From: an uncultured Carboxylicivirga sp.
GTDB lineage: Bacteria > Bacteroidota > Bacteroidia > Bacteroidales > Marinilabiliaceae
Direction: 5' to 3'
Length of the DNA stretch: 64,000 nucleotides
Assembly (NCBI RefSeq): GCF_963668385.1
Contig: NZ_OY764327.1
Coordinates: 2,232,001-2,296,000, forward strand
This document shows, one piece after another, positions 16,384 to 25,800 of the stretch. Position numbers and translations under genes: made by a program. How positions within the stretch are numbered: the stretch's first letter is position 1; every line of letters starts with the position of its first letter. The notes beneath the pieces are model-generated. The model saw only the letters and a list, made by a program, of their open reading frames with translations. It was not told the origin of the DNA and made no database searches.

Positions 16384-16806
16384 TTAAATTTTTAAAAAAG
16401 TAACATGTCATCAATGGTGTTGATGTTTTTTAGTTGAACTAATAAACAGATAAATCATTGTAAATGATTTGATAATAATGACATGTTAGTTATGTATTAA
16501 AGGTGATGATTCAATGAGAATTTTTTGCATTTGGGAGAGAATAGTATGTAGATGGTAAGTAGTGTTATCAGGGATTTGCATTTGAGTTTGTCATGATAAT
16601 TACAAACCAGTTATTCATATTGTAGTCGAAGATTGCTCAATGTTTCTTCAATATTTACTCAATTATTTTCGAGAAAATATTACTGAATAAATGATGGAAT
16701 ATTAGTATGAACTATAGTTAAATTGGTGTATTGTGCTTGTATGAAATTATGCCAAGATCTAGAAAATGTACCTGATACTGTTTCATCTCTAATTCCAGAT
16801 ATCGAA
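16384..16806. other. degenerate spacer inside the tRNA/GIY-YIG array
   Basis: No gene. Around 16520-16565 the sequence TTTGGGAGAGAATAGTATG resembles the 5' coding part of the GIY-YIG gene (TTGGGAGAGTATAGTACG on the plus strand), so it may be a nearly erased fifth unit. The remainder is AT-rich without features. A minus ORF at 16718-16909 reads through terminator and tRNA fragment C and is rejected. Confidence 0.5.
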
Positions 16807-16840
16807 ATAAAAAAGCCTTGAAGAAAATCTCCAAGGCTTT
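16807..16840 (-). terminator. tRNA-type terminator copy C
   Basis: A copy of the tRNA-fMet terminator (AAGCCTTG / CAAGGCTT stem) behind tRNA fragment C. Confidence 0.8.
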
Positions 16841-16844
16841 GTAG

Positions 16845-16893
16845 TAGCGGGGGCCCGACTCGAACGGACGTCCGCCTTGGGCGGATATGAGCC
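16845..16893 (-). pseudogene. displaced tRNA-fMet 3' fragment C
   Basis: Perfect copy of the last 26 nt of tRNA-fMet, then the TCCGCC-CAA-GGCGGA hairpin and GGCTCATA, ending in the stop codon of nuclease copy C. Confidence 0.85.
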
Positions 16894-17147
16894 TAGCTGT
16901 ATCTTTCACTGATCAACAACCAAATCTCTTTTCTTGATTTAGCTTGCTTCAGCTGTTTTTCTCTTATTAATGCTTCTGATTTAGATTTAAAATTTTCTGT
17001 AAAAAGAACTTCCCAAGGTCTGTATTTAATTGTATAACCTTTTGTGGCTAATTTATTATGAGAGAGTAGTCTTTTTTCAAAATTGGAAGAGAATCCGATG
17101 TAAATTTTCTTGAAATTGGGAGAGTATAGTACGTAAGTAGTAAACAA
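16893..17147 (-). CDS. GIY-YIG nuclease, copy C
   Basis: An 84-residue single-domain GIY-YIG protein (UPF0213/COG2827 type). The GIY strand is YVLYS (residues 5-9), followed by KIYIGFS with the conserved Y-I-G. Then come FEKRLLSHN with the conserved Arg and the SEALIREKQLK helix that carries the family's Glu. The start is a TTG codon at 17147; no ATG is available. The last codons AGC-TAG run straight into tRNA fragment C. Related proteins can nick or cut DNA, and larger GIY-YIG enzymes act as homing endonucleases. Here a role in copying or inserting the unit is inference. The protein is identical to copy D. Confidence 0.75.
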   Translation of the reverse strand: MFTTYVLYSPNFKKIYIGFSSNFEKRLLSHNKLATKGYTIKYRPWEVLFTENFKSKSEALIREKQLKQAKSRKEIWLLISERYS

Positions 17148-17196
17148 TATTCTAATTTTTCATTTCTACCTCAATATACCTAATATTTAAAACAAT

Positions 17197-17227
17197 AAAA
17201 AAGCCTTGAAGAAAATCTCCAAGGCTT
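17197..17227 (-). terminator. tRNA-type terminator copy D
   Basis: A copy of the tRNA-fMet terminator, lying between nuclease unit C (downstream) and tRNA fragment D. Confidence 0.8.
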
Positions 17228-17231
17228 GTAG

Positions 17232-17280
17232 TAGCTGGGGCCCGACTCGAACGGACGTCCGCCTTGGGCGGATATGAGCC
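17232..17280 (-). pseudogene. displaced tRNA-fMet 3' fragment D
   Basis: The same as fragment C except for one change in the acceptor strand (GCTGGGG instead of GCGGGGG on the plus strand). It contains the inserted hairpin and GGCTCATA. Confidence 0.85.
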
Positions 17281-17534
17281 TAGCTGTATCTTTCACTGAT
17301 CAACAACCAAATCTCTTTTCTTGATTTAGCTTGCTTCAGCTGTTTTTCTCTTATTAATGCTTCTGATTTAGATTTAAAATTTTCTGTAAAAAGAACTTCC
17401 CAAGGTCTGTATTTAATTGTATAACCTTTTGTGGCTAATTTATTATGAGAGAGTAGTCTTTTTTCAAAATTGGAAGAGAATCCGATGTAAATTTTCTTGA
17501 AATTGGGAGAGTATAGTACGTAAGTAGTAAACAA
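17280..17534 (-). CDS. GIY-YIG nuclease, copy D
   Basis: An 84-residue GIY-YIG protein, amino-acid identical to copy C 387 bp away, with the same TTG start, the same upstream 50 bp and the same junction to a tRNA fragment. The identity in coding and flanking DNA means a recent tandem duplication or gene conversion. The gene sits directly behind the terminator of the second intact tRNA-fMet, so it would need read-through or its own weak promoter. See copy C for motifs. Confidence 0.75.
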   Translation of the reverse strand: MFTTYVLYSPNFKKIYIGFSSNFEKRLLSHNKLATKGYTIKYRPWEVLFTENFKSKSEALIREKQLKQAKSRKEIWLLISERYS

Positions 17535-17583
17535 TATTCTAATTTTTCATTTCTACCTCAATATACCTAATATTTAAAACAAT

Positions 17584-17615
17584 AAAAAAGCCTTAAAGAA
17601 AAATCTTCAAGGCTT
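17584..17615 (-). terminator. terminator of tRNA-fMet gene 2
   Basis: AAGCCTTGAAG folds on CTTTAAGGCTT (minus strand), followed by a T-run, just after the tRNA. Confidence 0.85.
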
Positions 17616-17619
17616 GTAG

Positions 17620-17692
<73 letters not shown>

Positions 17693-17732
17693 ATATATCT
17701 TAAACAATGTGTTGTCTTTGTTATTGCGGATG

Positions 17733-17763
17733 CAAAAGTACAGAAGTTTTATTTATAACCAAA
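17733..17763 (-). promoter_or_regulatory. promoter of tRNA-fMet gene 2
   Basis: On the minus strand TTTG (17760-17763), 19 bases, then TACTTTTG (17733-17740): a full Bacteroidetes-type promoter. Its sequence differs from the promoter of copy 1, although the leaders downstream are shared. Confidence 0.8.
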
Positions 17764-17865
17764 TAAAAATGGGGTTTTATTTTTAACAAAGAAGTGTGTT
17801 TTGTTGTAATTGTAATATTTTGAGGGAAATGTGGTGGTGGAAAAGATGATAATTTATCAAATAAA

Positions 17866-17950
17866 AAACCGGAATGCTCATTAGCAAACCGGTTTCTTAA
17901 TAACCTAAACCCAAATCTATGAAAAAAATCTACATAATTATTTTGCAATA
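17866..17950 (+). other. structured hairpin and 10-codon relic ORF
   Basis: AAACCGG/CCGGTTT (17866-17872 with 17889-17895) encloses a second stem TGCT/AGCA. It is followed by CCTAAACCCAAATCT and ATG-AAA-AAA-ATC, a frame that stops after ten codons (MKKIYIIILQ). The layout resembles the 5' leader and start of a SusC/TonB-receptor gene (from memory), so it may be the remnant of one, or a short leader. The rest of 17764-18111 shows nothing else coding. Confidence 0.35.
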
Positions 17951-18001
17951 ATGCTGCCAAAAAAATGGTTTGTCAAGATAAAAAACGTAAAATTTTTCAA
18001 A

Positions 18002-18030
18002 GAAAATCAAAAGCTCAGGTGTTGATTTTC
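18002..18030. promoter_or_regulatory. 9-bp inverted repeat upstream of thiL
   Basis: GAAAATCAA and TTGATTTTC form a perfect 9-bp dyad with an 11-nt spacer, about 80 bp before the thiL start. No T-run follows, so it is more likely an operator or leader hairpin than a terminator. It is not a TPP riboswitch: none of its conserved elements are seen. Confidence 0.35.
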
Positions 18031-18111
18031 TGTAATATAGAAAAACAAAGGTCTTAGGAGATGTTAGGGTCGGCTATTATTCTTACTTTTGTCCTCAAAT
18101 TTCTATTTGCA

Positions 18112-19158
18112 ATGACGAAAATACAACATACCGAAATTGGTCAGTTAGGTGAATTTGGATTGATTCATCGTTTAACCGATGCGATTCAATTAAAACAAGA
18201 ATCGACAAAAAAAGGGGTAGGAGATGATGCTGCTGTATTGGATTTAACTAAAAAGCAAACAGTAGTAACAACCGATCTTCTTTTAGAAGGAATTCACTTT
18301 GATCTTACATATACACCATTAAAACATTTGGGCTATAAGGCTGTAGTGGTTAATGTAAGTGATGTTTATGCGATGAATGCTACGCCAACTCAAATTACTG
18401 TTTCGTTAGGAGTTAGTGCAAAAATGTCGATAGAAGCTCTTGATGAGTTATATGAAGGAATATATGCAGCTTGCGATTATTACAATGTAGATTTGGTTGG
18501 TGGAGATACTTCCTCTTCATTAACGGGTTTGACTATTTCAGTTACTGCCATTGGTGTAGCCGATGCTAATAAAATAGTTTATCGTAATGGAGCTAAAAAT
18601 AATGATCTGATTTGTGTGTCTGGTGATTTAGGAGGGGCTTATATGGGCTTGCAATTATTAGAGCGTGAAAAAAGAGTTTATGCTGGTAATCCTGAGCTTC
18701 AACCTGATTTGTCGGGCAATGATTATATTTTAACACGTCAGTTAAAACCAGAGGCGCGTAAAGACGTTGTGGAATTCTTGAGAGAGTTAGATGTTGTTCC
18801 AACATCTATGATTGATATTTCAGACGGATTATCCAGCGAAATCAAACATATATGTAAGCAATCCAAAACAGGATGCAGATTGTATGAAAATAAAATTCCA
18901 ATTGATCCAACTACTTCCATGTTGTCTGAAGAAATGGGAATTAATCCTTTAGTGGCTGCTCTAAATGGTGGAGAAGATTACGAATTGTTATTTACCATCA
19001 GTCAGGATGATTATGAGAAATTTGCTGGTAAAGAAGGAGCCAATATTTACATTATTGGTCATATCACAGAAGAAAGTAAAGGTTGTTATATGATTACCAA
19101 TGCTGATCAGGAAGTTGAACTTCAGGCTCAAGGTTGGAATCCTCTAAAAAAAGATTAA
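18112..19158 (+). CDS. thiL: thiamine-monophosphate kinase
   Basis: Phosphorylates thiamine monophosphate with ATP to give thiamine diphosphate, the active cofactor. The protein is 348 residues from the ATG at 18112. The frame is open from 18061, but those 17 residues are hydrophobic and unlike ThiL, so the internal start is preferred. Family blocks are clear: GVGDDAAVL for Mg/ATP near residue 36, TTDLLLEGIHF, VNVSDVYAMNATP, GGDTSSS, and a later DLGGAYMGL. The C-terminal half has IDISDGLSSEI and LNGGEDYELLF. It is cytoplasmic and a homodimer in known members. It has its own terminator and no other thi genes nearby. Confidence 0.95.
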   Translation: MTKIQHTEIGQLGEFGLIHRLTDAIQLKQESTKKGVGDDAAVLDLTKKQTVVTTDLLLEGIHFDLTYTPLKHLGYKAVVVNVSDVYAMNATPTQITVSLGVSAKMSIEALDELYEGIYAACDYYNVDLVGGDTSSSLTGLTISVTAIGVADANKIVYRNGAKNNDLICVSGDLGGAYMGLQLLEREKRVYAGNPELQPDLSGNDYILTRQLKPEARKDVVEFLRELDVVPTSMIDISDGLSSEIKHICKQSKTGCRLYENKIPIDPTTSMLSEEMGINPLVAALNGGEDYELLFTISQDDYEKFAGKEGANIYIIGHITEESKGCYMITNADQEVELQAQGWNPLKKD

Positions 19159-19168
19159 ATGTTATGTG

Positions 19169-19200
19169 AAGCTGTTGGTGTTGAACCACAGCTTTTTTTT
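19169..19200 (+). terminator. intrinsic terminator after thiL
   Basis: AAGCTGT/ACAGCTT stem with a GG/CC extension and a bulge, followed by eight T residues. Confidence 0.8.
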
Positions 19201-19247
19201 ATTGGTTTGTTATCTTAAAATATTAATAACCATTAACCTTAAAATAA

Positions 19248-19829
19248 ATGTACGAATATATAAGTGGTAGAATTGCAGAAGCAAGTCCTGCACATGTTGT
19301 AGTTGATGTGAATGGGATCGGTTATTTGCTTAATATTTCATTAAATACTTTTACCCGACTAGAAGGCAAAACAGAAGCACAACTTTTTGTGCATGAAAAT
19401 ATTCGTGAAGATGCCTTTCAACTATATGGTTTTGCCGATCCTGCAGAGCGGGAGTTGTTTCGTCATCTGATTTCTGTATCTGGTATTGGTGCCAACACGG
19501 CTCGTATGATGTTATCCTCACTTACACCAGAGGAGTTGCGAGGGGCCATATTAACCGGAAATGTAAATCAAATAAAGGGGGTAAAAGGCATTGGTGCTAA
19601 AACGGCACAAAGGGTAATTGTTGACTTGAAAGATAAGCTAGGAAAAGAGCCTGTTGATCCGAAAATTTTTGCCGAACAAGACAATACAATACGCGAAGAA
19701 GCGTTATCTGCTTTAGTGATGTTAGGCTTTGCTAAGAATAGTGCCCAAAAAGCCATTGACAAAATTTTAAAAGAAGACCCTTCTGCTAAAGTTGAAGCGG
19801 TTATCAAACAGGCACTTAAAATAATGTAA
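19248..19829 (+). CDS. ruvA: Holliday junction DNA helicase subunit RuvA
   Basis: Binds four-way DNA junctions and loads the RuvB motor for branch migration. The 193-residue length is normal. Domain I (OB fold, MYEYISGRIAEASPAHVVVDVNGIGYLL) is at 1-65, the helix-hairpin-helix domain with LISVSGIGANTARMML and GVKGIGAKTAQRVI at 66-145, and the flexible C-terminal RuvB-binding domain (EEALSALVMLGF) at 146-193. It is cytoplasmic. RuvB is not next to it. The downstream gene, 24 bp away, is sprA; this ruvA-sprA order is common in T9SS-bearing Bacteroidota. Confidence 0.97.
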   Translation: MYEYISGRIAEASPAHVVVDVNGIGYLLNISLNTFTRLEGKTEAQLFVHENIREDAFQLYGFADPAERELFRHLISVSGIGANTARMMLSSLTPEELRGAILTGNVNQIKGVKGIGAKTAQRVIVDLKDKLGKEPVDPKIFAEQDNTIREEALSALVMLGFAKNSAQKAIDKILKEDPSAKVEAVIKQALKIM

Positions 19830-19853
19830 GAAAGACTGGGAAAGAATCACCTT

Positions 19854-22800
19854 TTGAAAAAATATCTACGAAATAGTTTTGCTTTATTAACCATAATCGG
19901 ATTGATATGGGTAGCTGGTGCTACACCCGTATTAAAAGATTACGATATTAGTTTACCATCTGAATGGGGACAACAGCCCGATTCGCTGGACCTAAAGTAC
20001 AAGATTGTTGATAAGAGTAATAACCCTTATCTCGAAAAAGAAGAGAATAAAGGCCTCGATTTAGAAGATCCTTCAAATATTGAATATCGGACCGAATACG
20101 ATTATGAAACGGGTAAGGTAACCATCTATCGCCGAATGGGTAATATTGATGTTAAGTTGCCTTACACAATGACATTAGATGAGTACCTCAATCAGGATAC
20201 TCGTCGTTCGATAATGTCGTATTGGCGTAATAAACAGGTTGAGGGCAGTGGCAATTATGATAATCGGTCAATATTTAATCAACAATGGGATAATGTTGGA
20301 GGAGAAGCTTTTGAAGGTATATTTGGTAGCAATAAAATAAATGTAAAAATGCAAGGTATGGCTGAATTAAAAGTAGGAATTCAGCGTACTAAAATCGATA
20401 ATCCAACCTTACAAGAGCGACTTAGAAAAACGACTACGTTTGACTTTCAAGAGAAAATTCAAATGAATATCTCCGGTACTATTGGAGATAAGCTTACATT
20501 AGGAGTAAATTATAATACTGAGGCTACATTTGATTTCGAGAACCAGATAAATTTGGAATTTGAAGGGGATGAAGATGATATACTTAAAAAAGTAGAAGCA
20601 GGTAACGTTACTTTACCCTTGCCAGGAACACTGATTACGGGTAGTCAGAGTTTATTCGGAGTAAAAACCGAAATGCAATTTGGTAAGTTGTCTGTAACCA
20701 GTATTTTTTCGCAACAGCGAGGCGAAACATCAGTAATCAATGTAGAAGGTGGAGCCGAAACGCAAGAGTTTGAAATTGAGGCTATTGATTATGATCGTAA
20801 CCGACACTTCTTTTTAAGTAAATATTTTAGAGATAAATACGATAATGCTTTACGAACATTACCCAATGTAAATAGTACTATCAATATTACTCGGGTTGAA
20901 GTATGGGTAACCAACAGAAGAAGTGATGTTAGCGAATCGCGTAATGTGGTAGCATTTGTTGATTTAGGTGAAAACAGAGCTGCTGCCGATTTGCCTGATT
21001 TATGGAAGGCCAAAGCCGATGTTCCTCCTTCAAATGATGCAAATACTCTTTATGAACAAATGAGTAATGGAGCTTATGCTGCAGCACGTGACATTAATAG
21101 GGTTACAGAAACATTAAGTAATGTAGATAGTAAGTTTAAGAATGTTGCACATTATGAGAAGCTTGAAAATGCGAGGAAGCTTACTTCAACTGAATATACA
21201 CTGCAATCCAAACTCGGTTATATTTCATTAAATACAGCCTTAAATGCTGATGAAGTGCTTTGTGTGGCCTATGAATATACTGATGCTGGTCAGACATATC
21301 GGGTAGGAGAATTTACCGTTGAGCAAAACGAGGCTGAAAAAACAATTTATACAAAATTGTTAAAGGCTACTAACCTTTCTCCAGAAATGCCAACCTGGGA
21401 TTTGATGATGAAAAACATTTACTCATTAAATGCCTATCAGGTTAACCGTGAGGATTTTATTATGAACGTTACCTATACAAACGATAGTACAGGTGGTGAT
21501 ATTAATTATTTCCCCGAAGGTGGTGAAGGGCTAAACGGTCAGCTATTCATTCGATTATTAAATTTGGATAGATTAAATTCTAATAACGATTATCAACCAG
21601 ATGGAGTGTTCGACTTTGTTGATAATTATACGATTAATGCTGAAAATGGGCGAATTATATTTCCAGTGTTGGAGCCGTTTGGTACTCATCTCGAAAGTAA
21701 ATTGGGCGGTAGTTCTTACTTGAAAGATAAATATGTATTTCAGTCGTTGTACGACAATACGCAAACAGTAGCCGAGCAGGATAAGTTGGGTAGTAAGTAC
21801 AAATTAAAAGGTAGATACAAATCTAGTTCTGGTTCTGAGATATCTTTGAATGCGATGAATATTCCTGAAGGATCTGTTATTGTAACAGCTGGAGGAATCA
21901 AACTGACTGAAAACATTGACTATACAGTTGATTATACATTGGGGCGGGTAAGAATTATAAATCAAGGTATTTTGTCTTCGGGAACTCCTATTCAAGTATC
22001 GCTCGAAAATCAATCACTGTTTAACCTACAAACAAAAACTTTATTAGGTACTCATTTGAATTATCAGTTTAATGAGAATTTTAATATTGGTGGTACCATC
22101 ATGCACTTGCAGGAGCGTCCATTAACACAAAAAGTAAACATTGGTGATGAACCCATATCAAATACCATTTGGGGATTAAATACTTCGTATTTTACTGAAT
22201 CAACTGCAATTACTGAGGCATTGGATGCTTTGCCATTAATTCAAACCAAAGAAAAATCGAGTGTTGCTTTTGAAGGTGAATTTGCTCAGATTATTCCAGG
22301 TCACCCGAGTGTTATTGATAAAACGGGAACGGCTTATCTTGATGATTTTGAGGGATCACGTATTTCTTACGATATGCGTAACTGGACGGCTTGGCAGATA
22401 GCCAGTGTGCCGCAGGGACAACCAGCCTTGTTTCGAGAATCAGATGAATTGTTTAACGATATTAGAGAAGGAGCCAACCGTGCTAAGTTTTCCTGGTATA
22501 CCATCGATCCATTATTTTTACGAAACGATAGTCGTACCCCTCAGCATATAAAAGATGATGAGGAACAAACCATGAATCACTTCGTGCGTGAGGTTTATGA
22601 GCAGGAGTTATTTCCTAATCGCCAAACAGCCTATGGTCAACCTACTAATATATCAGTACTGAATATTTCGTATTATCCAATGGAGCGAGGTCCATATAAC
22701 TTTGATTACGGCGAAAATGGAGTAGAAGGTGGTTATTCTGCAGGTATCAATTACGATGGTACATTAAAAGATCCGGAAAGTCGCTGGGGAGGTATGATGC

Positions 22801-25800
22801 GTCAGATTGATGTAAATGATTTTGAGGCTGCTAATATCGAATATATCGAGTTTTGGATGATGGATCCTTATGTATATGATGATGGTGTAGATGATAATGA
22901 AGGAACCATTTATTTTAACCTGGGTAATGTATCTGAAGATATTTTACGCGATTCGCGTAAATCGTTTGAACAAGGGTTGCCCGGTCCCAACGAAGCTTTT
23001 GATGTTGATACTACAGCATGGGGATTTGTTTCGCGTAAACAAAATCTGGTAAATGCTTTTAGTAACGATCCTGCTACCCGTTTAGCTCAGGACGTTGGTT
23101 TAAATGGAATGAATTCAGAAAAAGAGTTGGAATTTTATTCCGATTTTATGGCTGAAATTGATAAAACGAATCTTTCGGAAGGAGCAAAACAAGCTATCAT
23201 GAGTGACCCTGCATCCGATGATTTTAGATATTTTAGAGGGGCAGCACTTGATGAAGCCAAGGCAAGTATATTGGAACGTTATAAGAATTTTAACAACCCA
23301 GAGGGTAACTCAAAACCTTCGGAATACTCAGGAGAAGCCTATTCAACAGCAGCTAAAGCACTACCGGATGGAGAAGATATCAACCGCGATAATACTTTAA
23401 GCGAATACGAAAGTTATTACCAGTATGAAGTGCCTATTTCGCGTTCGACAATGAGTGTTGAGGCTAATAAATATATTGTCGATAGTAGAGAAGGTGATGT
23501 TGAAGATAAAGGAAAACGAACAGTGAATTGGTATCTGTTCCGTATCCCTATATCAGAACCTGATGATAGAGTCGGTGATATTACCGACTTCAGAAGTATA
23601 CGTTTTATGCGTATGTTCATGAAAGGGTTTAAAGATACCTTGCAGTTGCGTTTAGCAACTCTTGATTTGATTAAAGGAGATTGGCGTAAATATCAGGATG
23701 AATTGTATGGAAATACTGCTGAAAATTCCAATACAACCTTTGAAGTGTCGGCTGTTAATATTGAAGAAAACTCAGAAAAAACACCCGTAAATTATGTTCT
23801 ACCTCCGGGGGTAGATAGGGTTATAGACCCCGCAAATCCACAATTACGCGAGTTGAATGAACAAGCTTTACTATTTAAGGTGAATAATTTATCAGGGGGT
23901 GATGGAAGAGCGGTGTATAAAACCATGAACATGGATATGCGTCAGTATAAACGCATAAAAATGTTTACTCATGCCGAGGCTGTTGCAGGAGAAGATTTAC
24001 AGGATAATGAGGTAACAGCGTTTATTCGAATTGGTACCGATTATAATACCAACTATTACGAATATTCTATTCCATTAAAATTAACCCCCGAAGGTGATTA
24101 TGGTGATAGTTATACCGAACGTAGAATTGTGTGGCCCGAAGAAAATGATTTTGATTTTCCTTTGGAGTTACTGCAATCAGTAAAACTTCAGCGAAACGAT
24201 GCAAGGAGGGTAGAAGGATCTGATGTGACTTTATCAACATTGTATACTGCACCCGACCCGGATAAACCTACCAATTTTGTTACCATCAAAGGTAATCCTA
24301 ATATAGGAAATGTTAGGGTATTTATGATGGGTGTTAAAACCAGAGGATCACAAACAAAATCAGTAGAAGTTTGGTTTAATGAATTGCGTTTAACCGATTT
24401 TGACGAAAGTGGAGGTTGGGCAGCAAATGCTCGAATGTCAATTAAACTGGCCGATTTAGGTAATGTGTCAGTTGCCGGAAAAACCAGTACTGCAGGTTGG
24501 GGTAGTATCGATCAGAGTGTTCAGGAACGTAGTCAGGAAGATTTTTATCAATATGATATTGCAACCAACCTTGAATTAGGTAAACTTTTAGGTCCGGAAT
24601 CAAAATTGAGTGTCCCATTTTATTTTGGATATTCAAAAGCTGTTACAAGTCCTAAGTATTATCCGCTCGATCCGGATATCCCACTTGATGTAGCACTTGA
24701 GAATGCTGATAGCGAAGCTGCTAAAGATTCCATTAAGGAAATGTCGCAAAGTGTGGTGAAGCGCAAAAGCGTCAATTTTACCAACGTACGTTTATCGCCG
24801 CAAAAAGAAAAGGTGCATTTTTATAGTCCAAGTAACTTATCGGCAACTTACTCATACAATGAAACCAATAAACACGATGTAGAAACGGATCATCTTACCG
24901 ATAAGAATTATAGAGGTGTATTGGCTTATAATTACACAGCAAAGCCAAAGGTTGTGGAGCCTTTCAAAAAGGCTGTAAAAAGCAATAACCTTGCATTAAT
25001 TCGTGATTTTAATTTTTATTTGTTGCCATCTCAGTTGTCATATCGATGGGAGCTTAACCGTAATTATCGCGAGCAATTATTGCGTAATACAACGGGTTCA
25101 AGTTTCGCTCCTGATTTAACGGTGTCGAAAGATTTTGATTGGAATCGCTATTTTGATATGCGCTACAATATTACCAAGTCATTGAAGTTAAACTTTAAAG
25201 CCATAACCAATGCTCGTATTGATGAGCCGGAAGGAGCTGTTAATAAAGATTACGACAGAGACGCATATAACGATTGGAAAGATCAGGTATGGCGTAATAT
25301 TATGAGCATGGGTAGAACAACTACTTATCAACATAATTTTGATGTGAGCTATGCTTTACCTATTAATAAACTTCCCTTACTTGATTTTACCAGTGCTAAC
25401 GTTCAGTATCGGGCAACTTACCAATGGGAGGCAGAGCCTTTATACGGTGATGATGTAGACTATAACTGGGGTAATACTATCTCAAACTCAAATACAATGC
25501 AAGGTAATGGGCAGTTGAATATGACTACCTTGTATCGAAAAATTCCATATTTGAATGAGTTAGATAAAAAGTACAGATCGAACCGCAGAGGAAGCTCTTC
25601 TAATAAAAACGGAAAAAGAACTGTTCGTTTTAACGATACGAAGATTGAGTTGAAAGAAGGAGTGCCTTATATTATTAATCATAAATTAAAGACAGAGCAG
25701 GTTTCGGTTCGTGTATTCGATGGCAAAGGACGTCCATTAAAAGGACAAGTAAATGTAGTTGGTAAAAATAAGGTCGAATTTATTCCAACAAAAGATTCCG

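Larger units (their letters stand above)
16807..17583 (-). repeat. two near-identical ~387-bp tandem units
   Basis: The unit of terminator, tRNA fragment, GIY-YIG gene and about 50 bp of upstream DNA occurs twice in tandem with a 387-388 bp period. The only differences I noticed are one inserted T and one substitution near the terminator and fragment. The older pair A/B has a period of about 347-350 bp and is much more diverged. Confidence 0.85.

Noticed and set aside
17721-17960. 79-residue minus-strand ORF
   Set aside because: Overlaps the tRNA-fMet promoter and a hairpin; no protein features.
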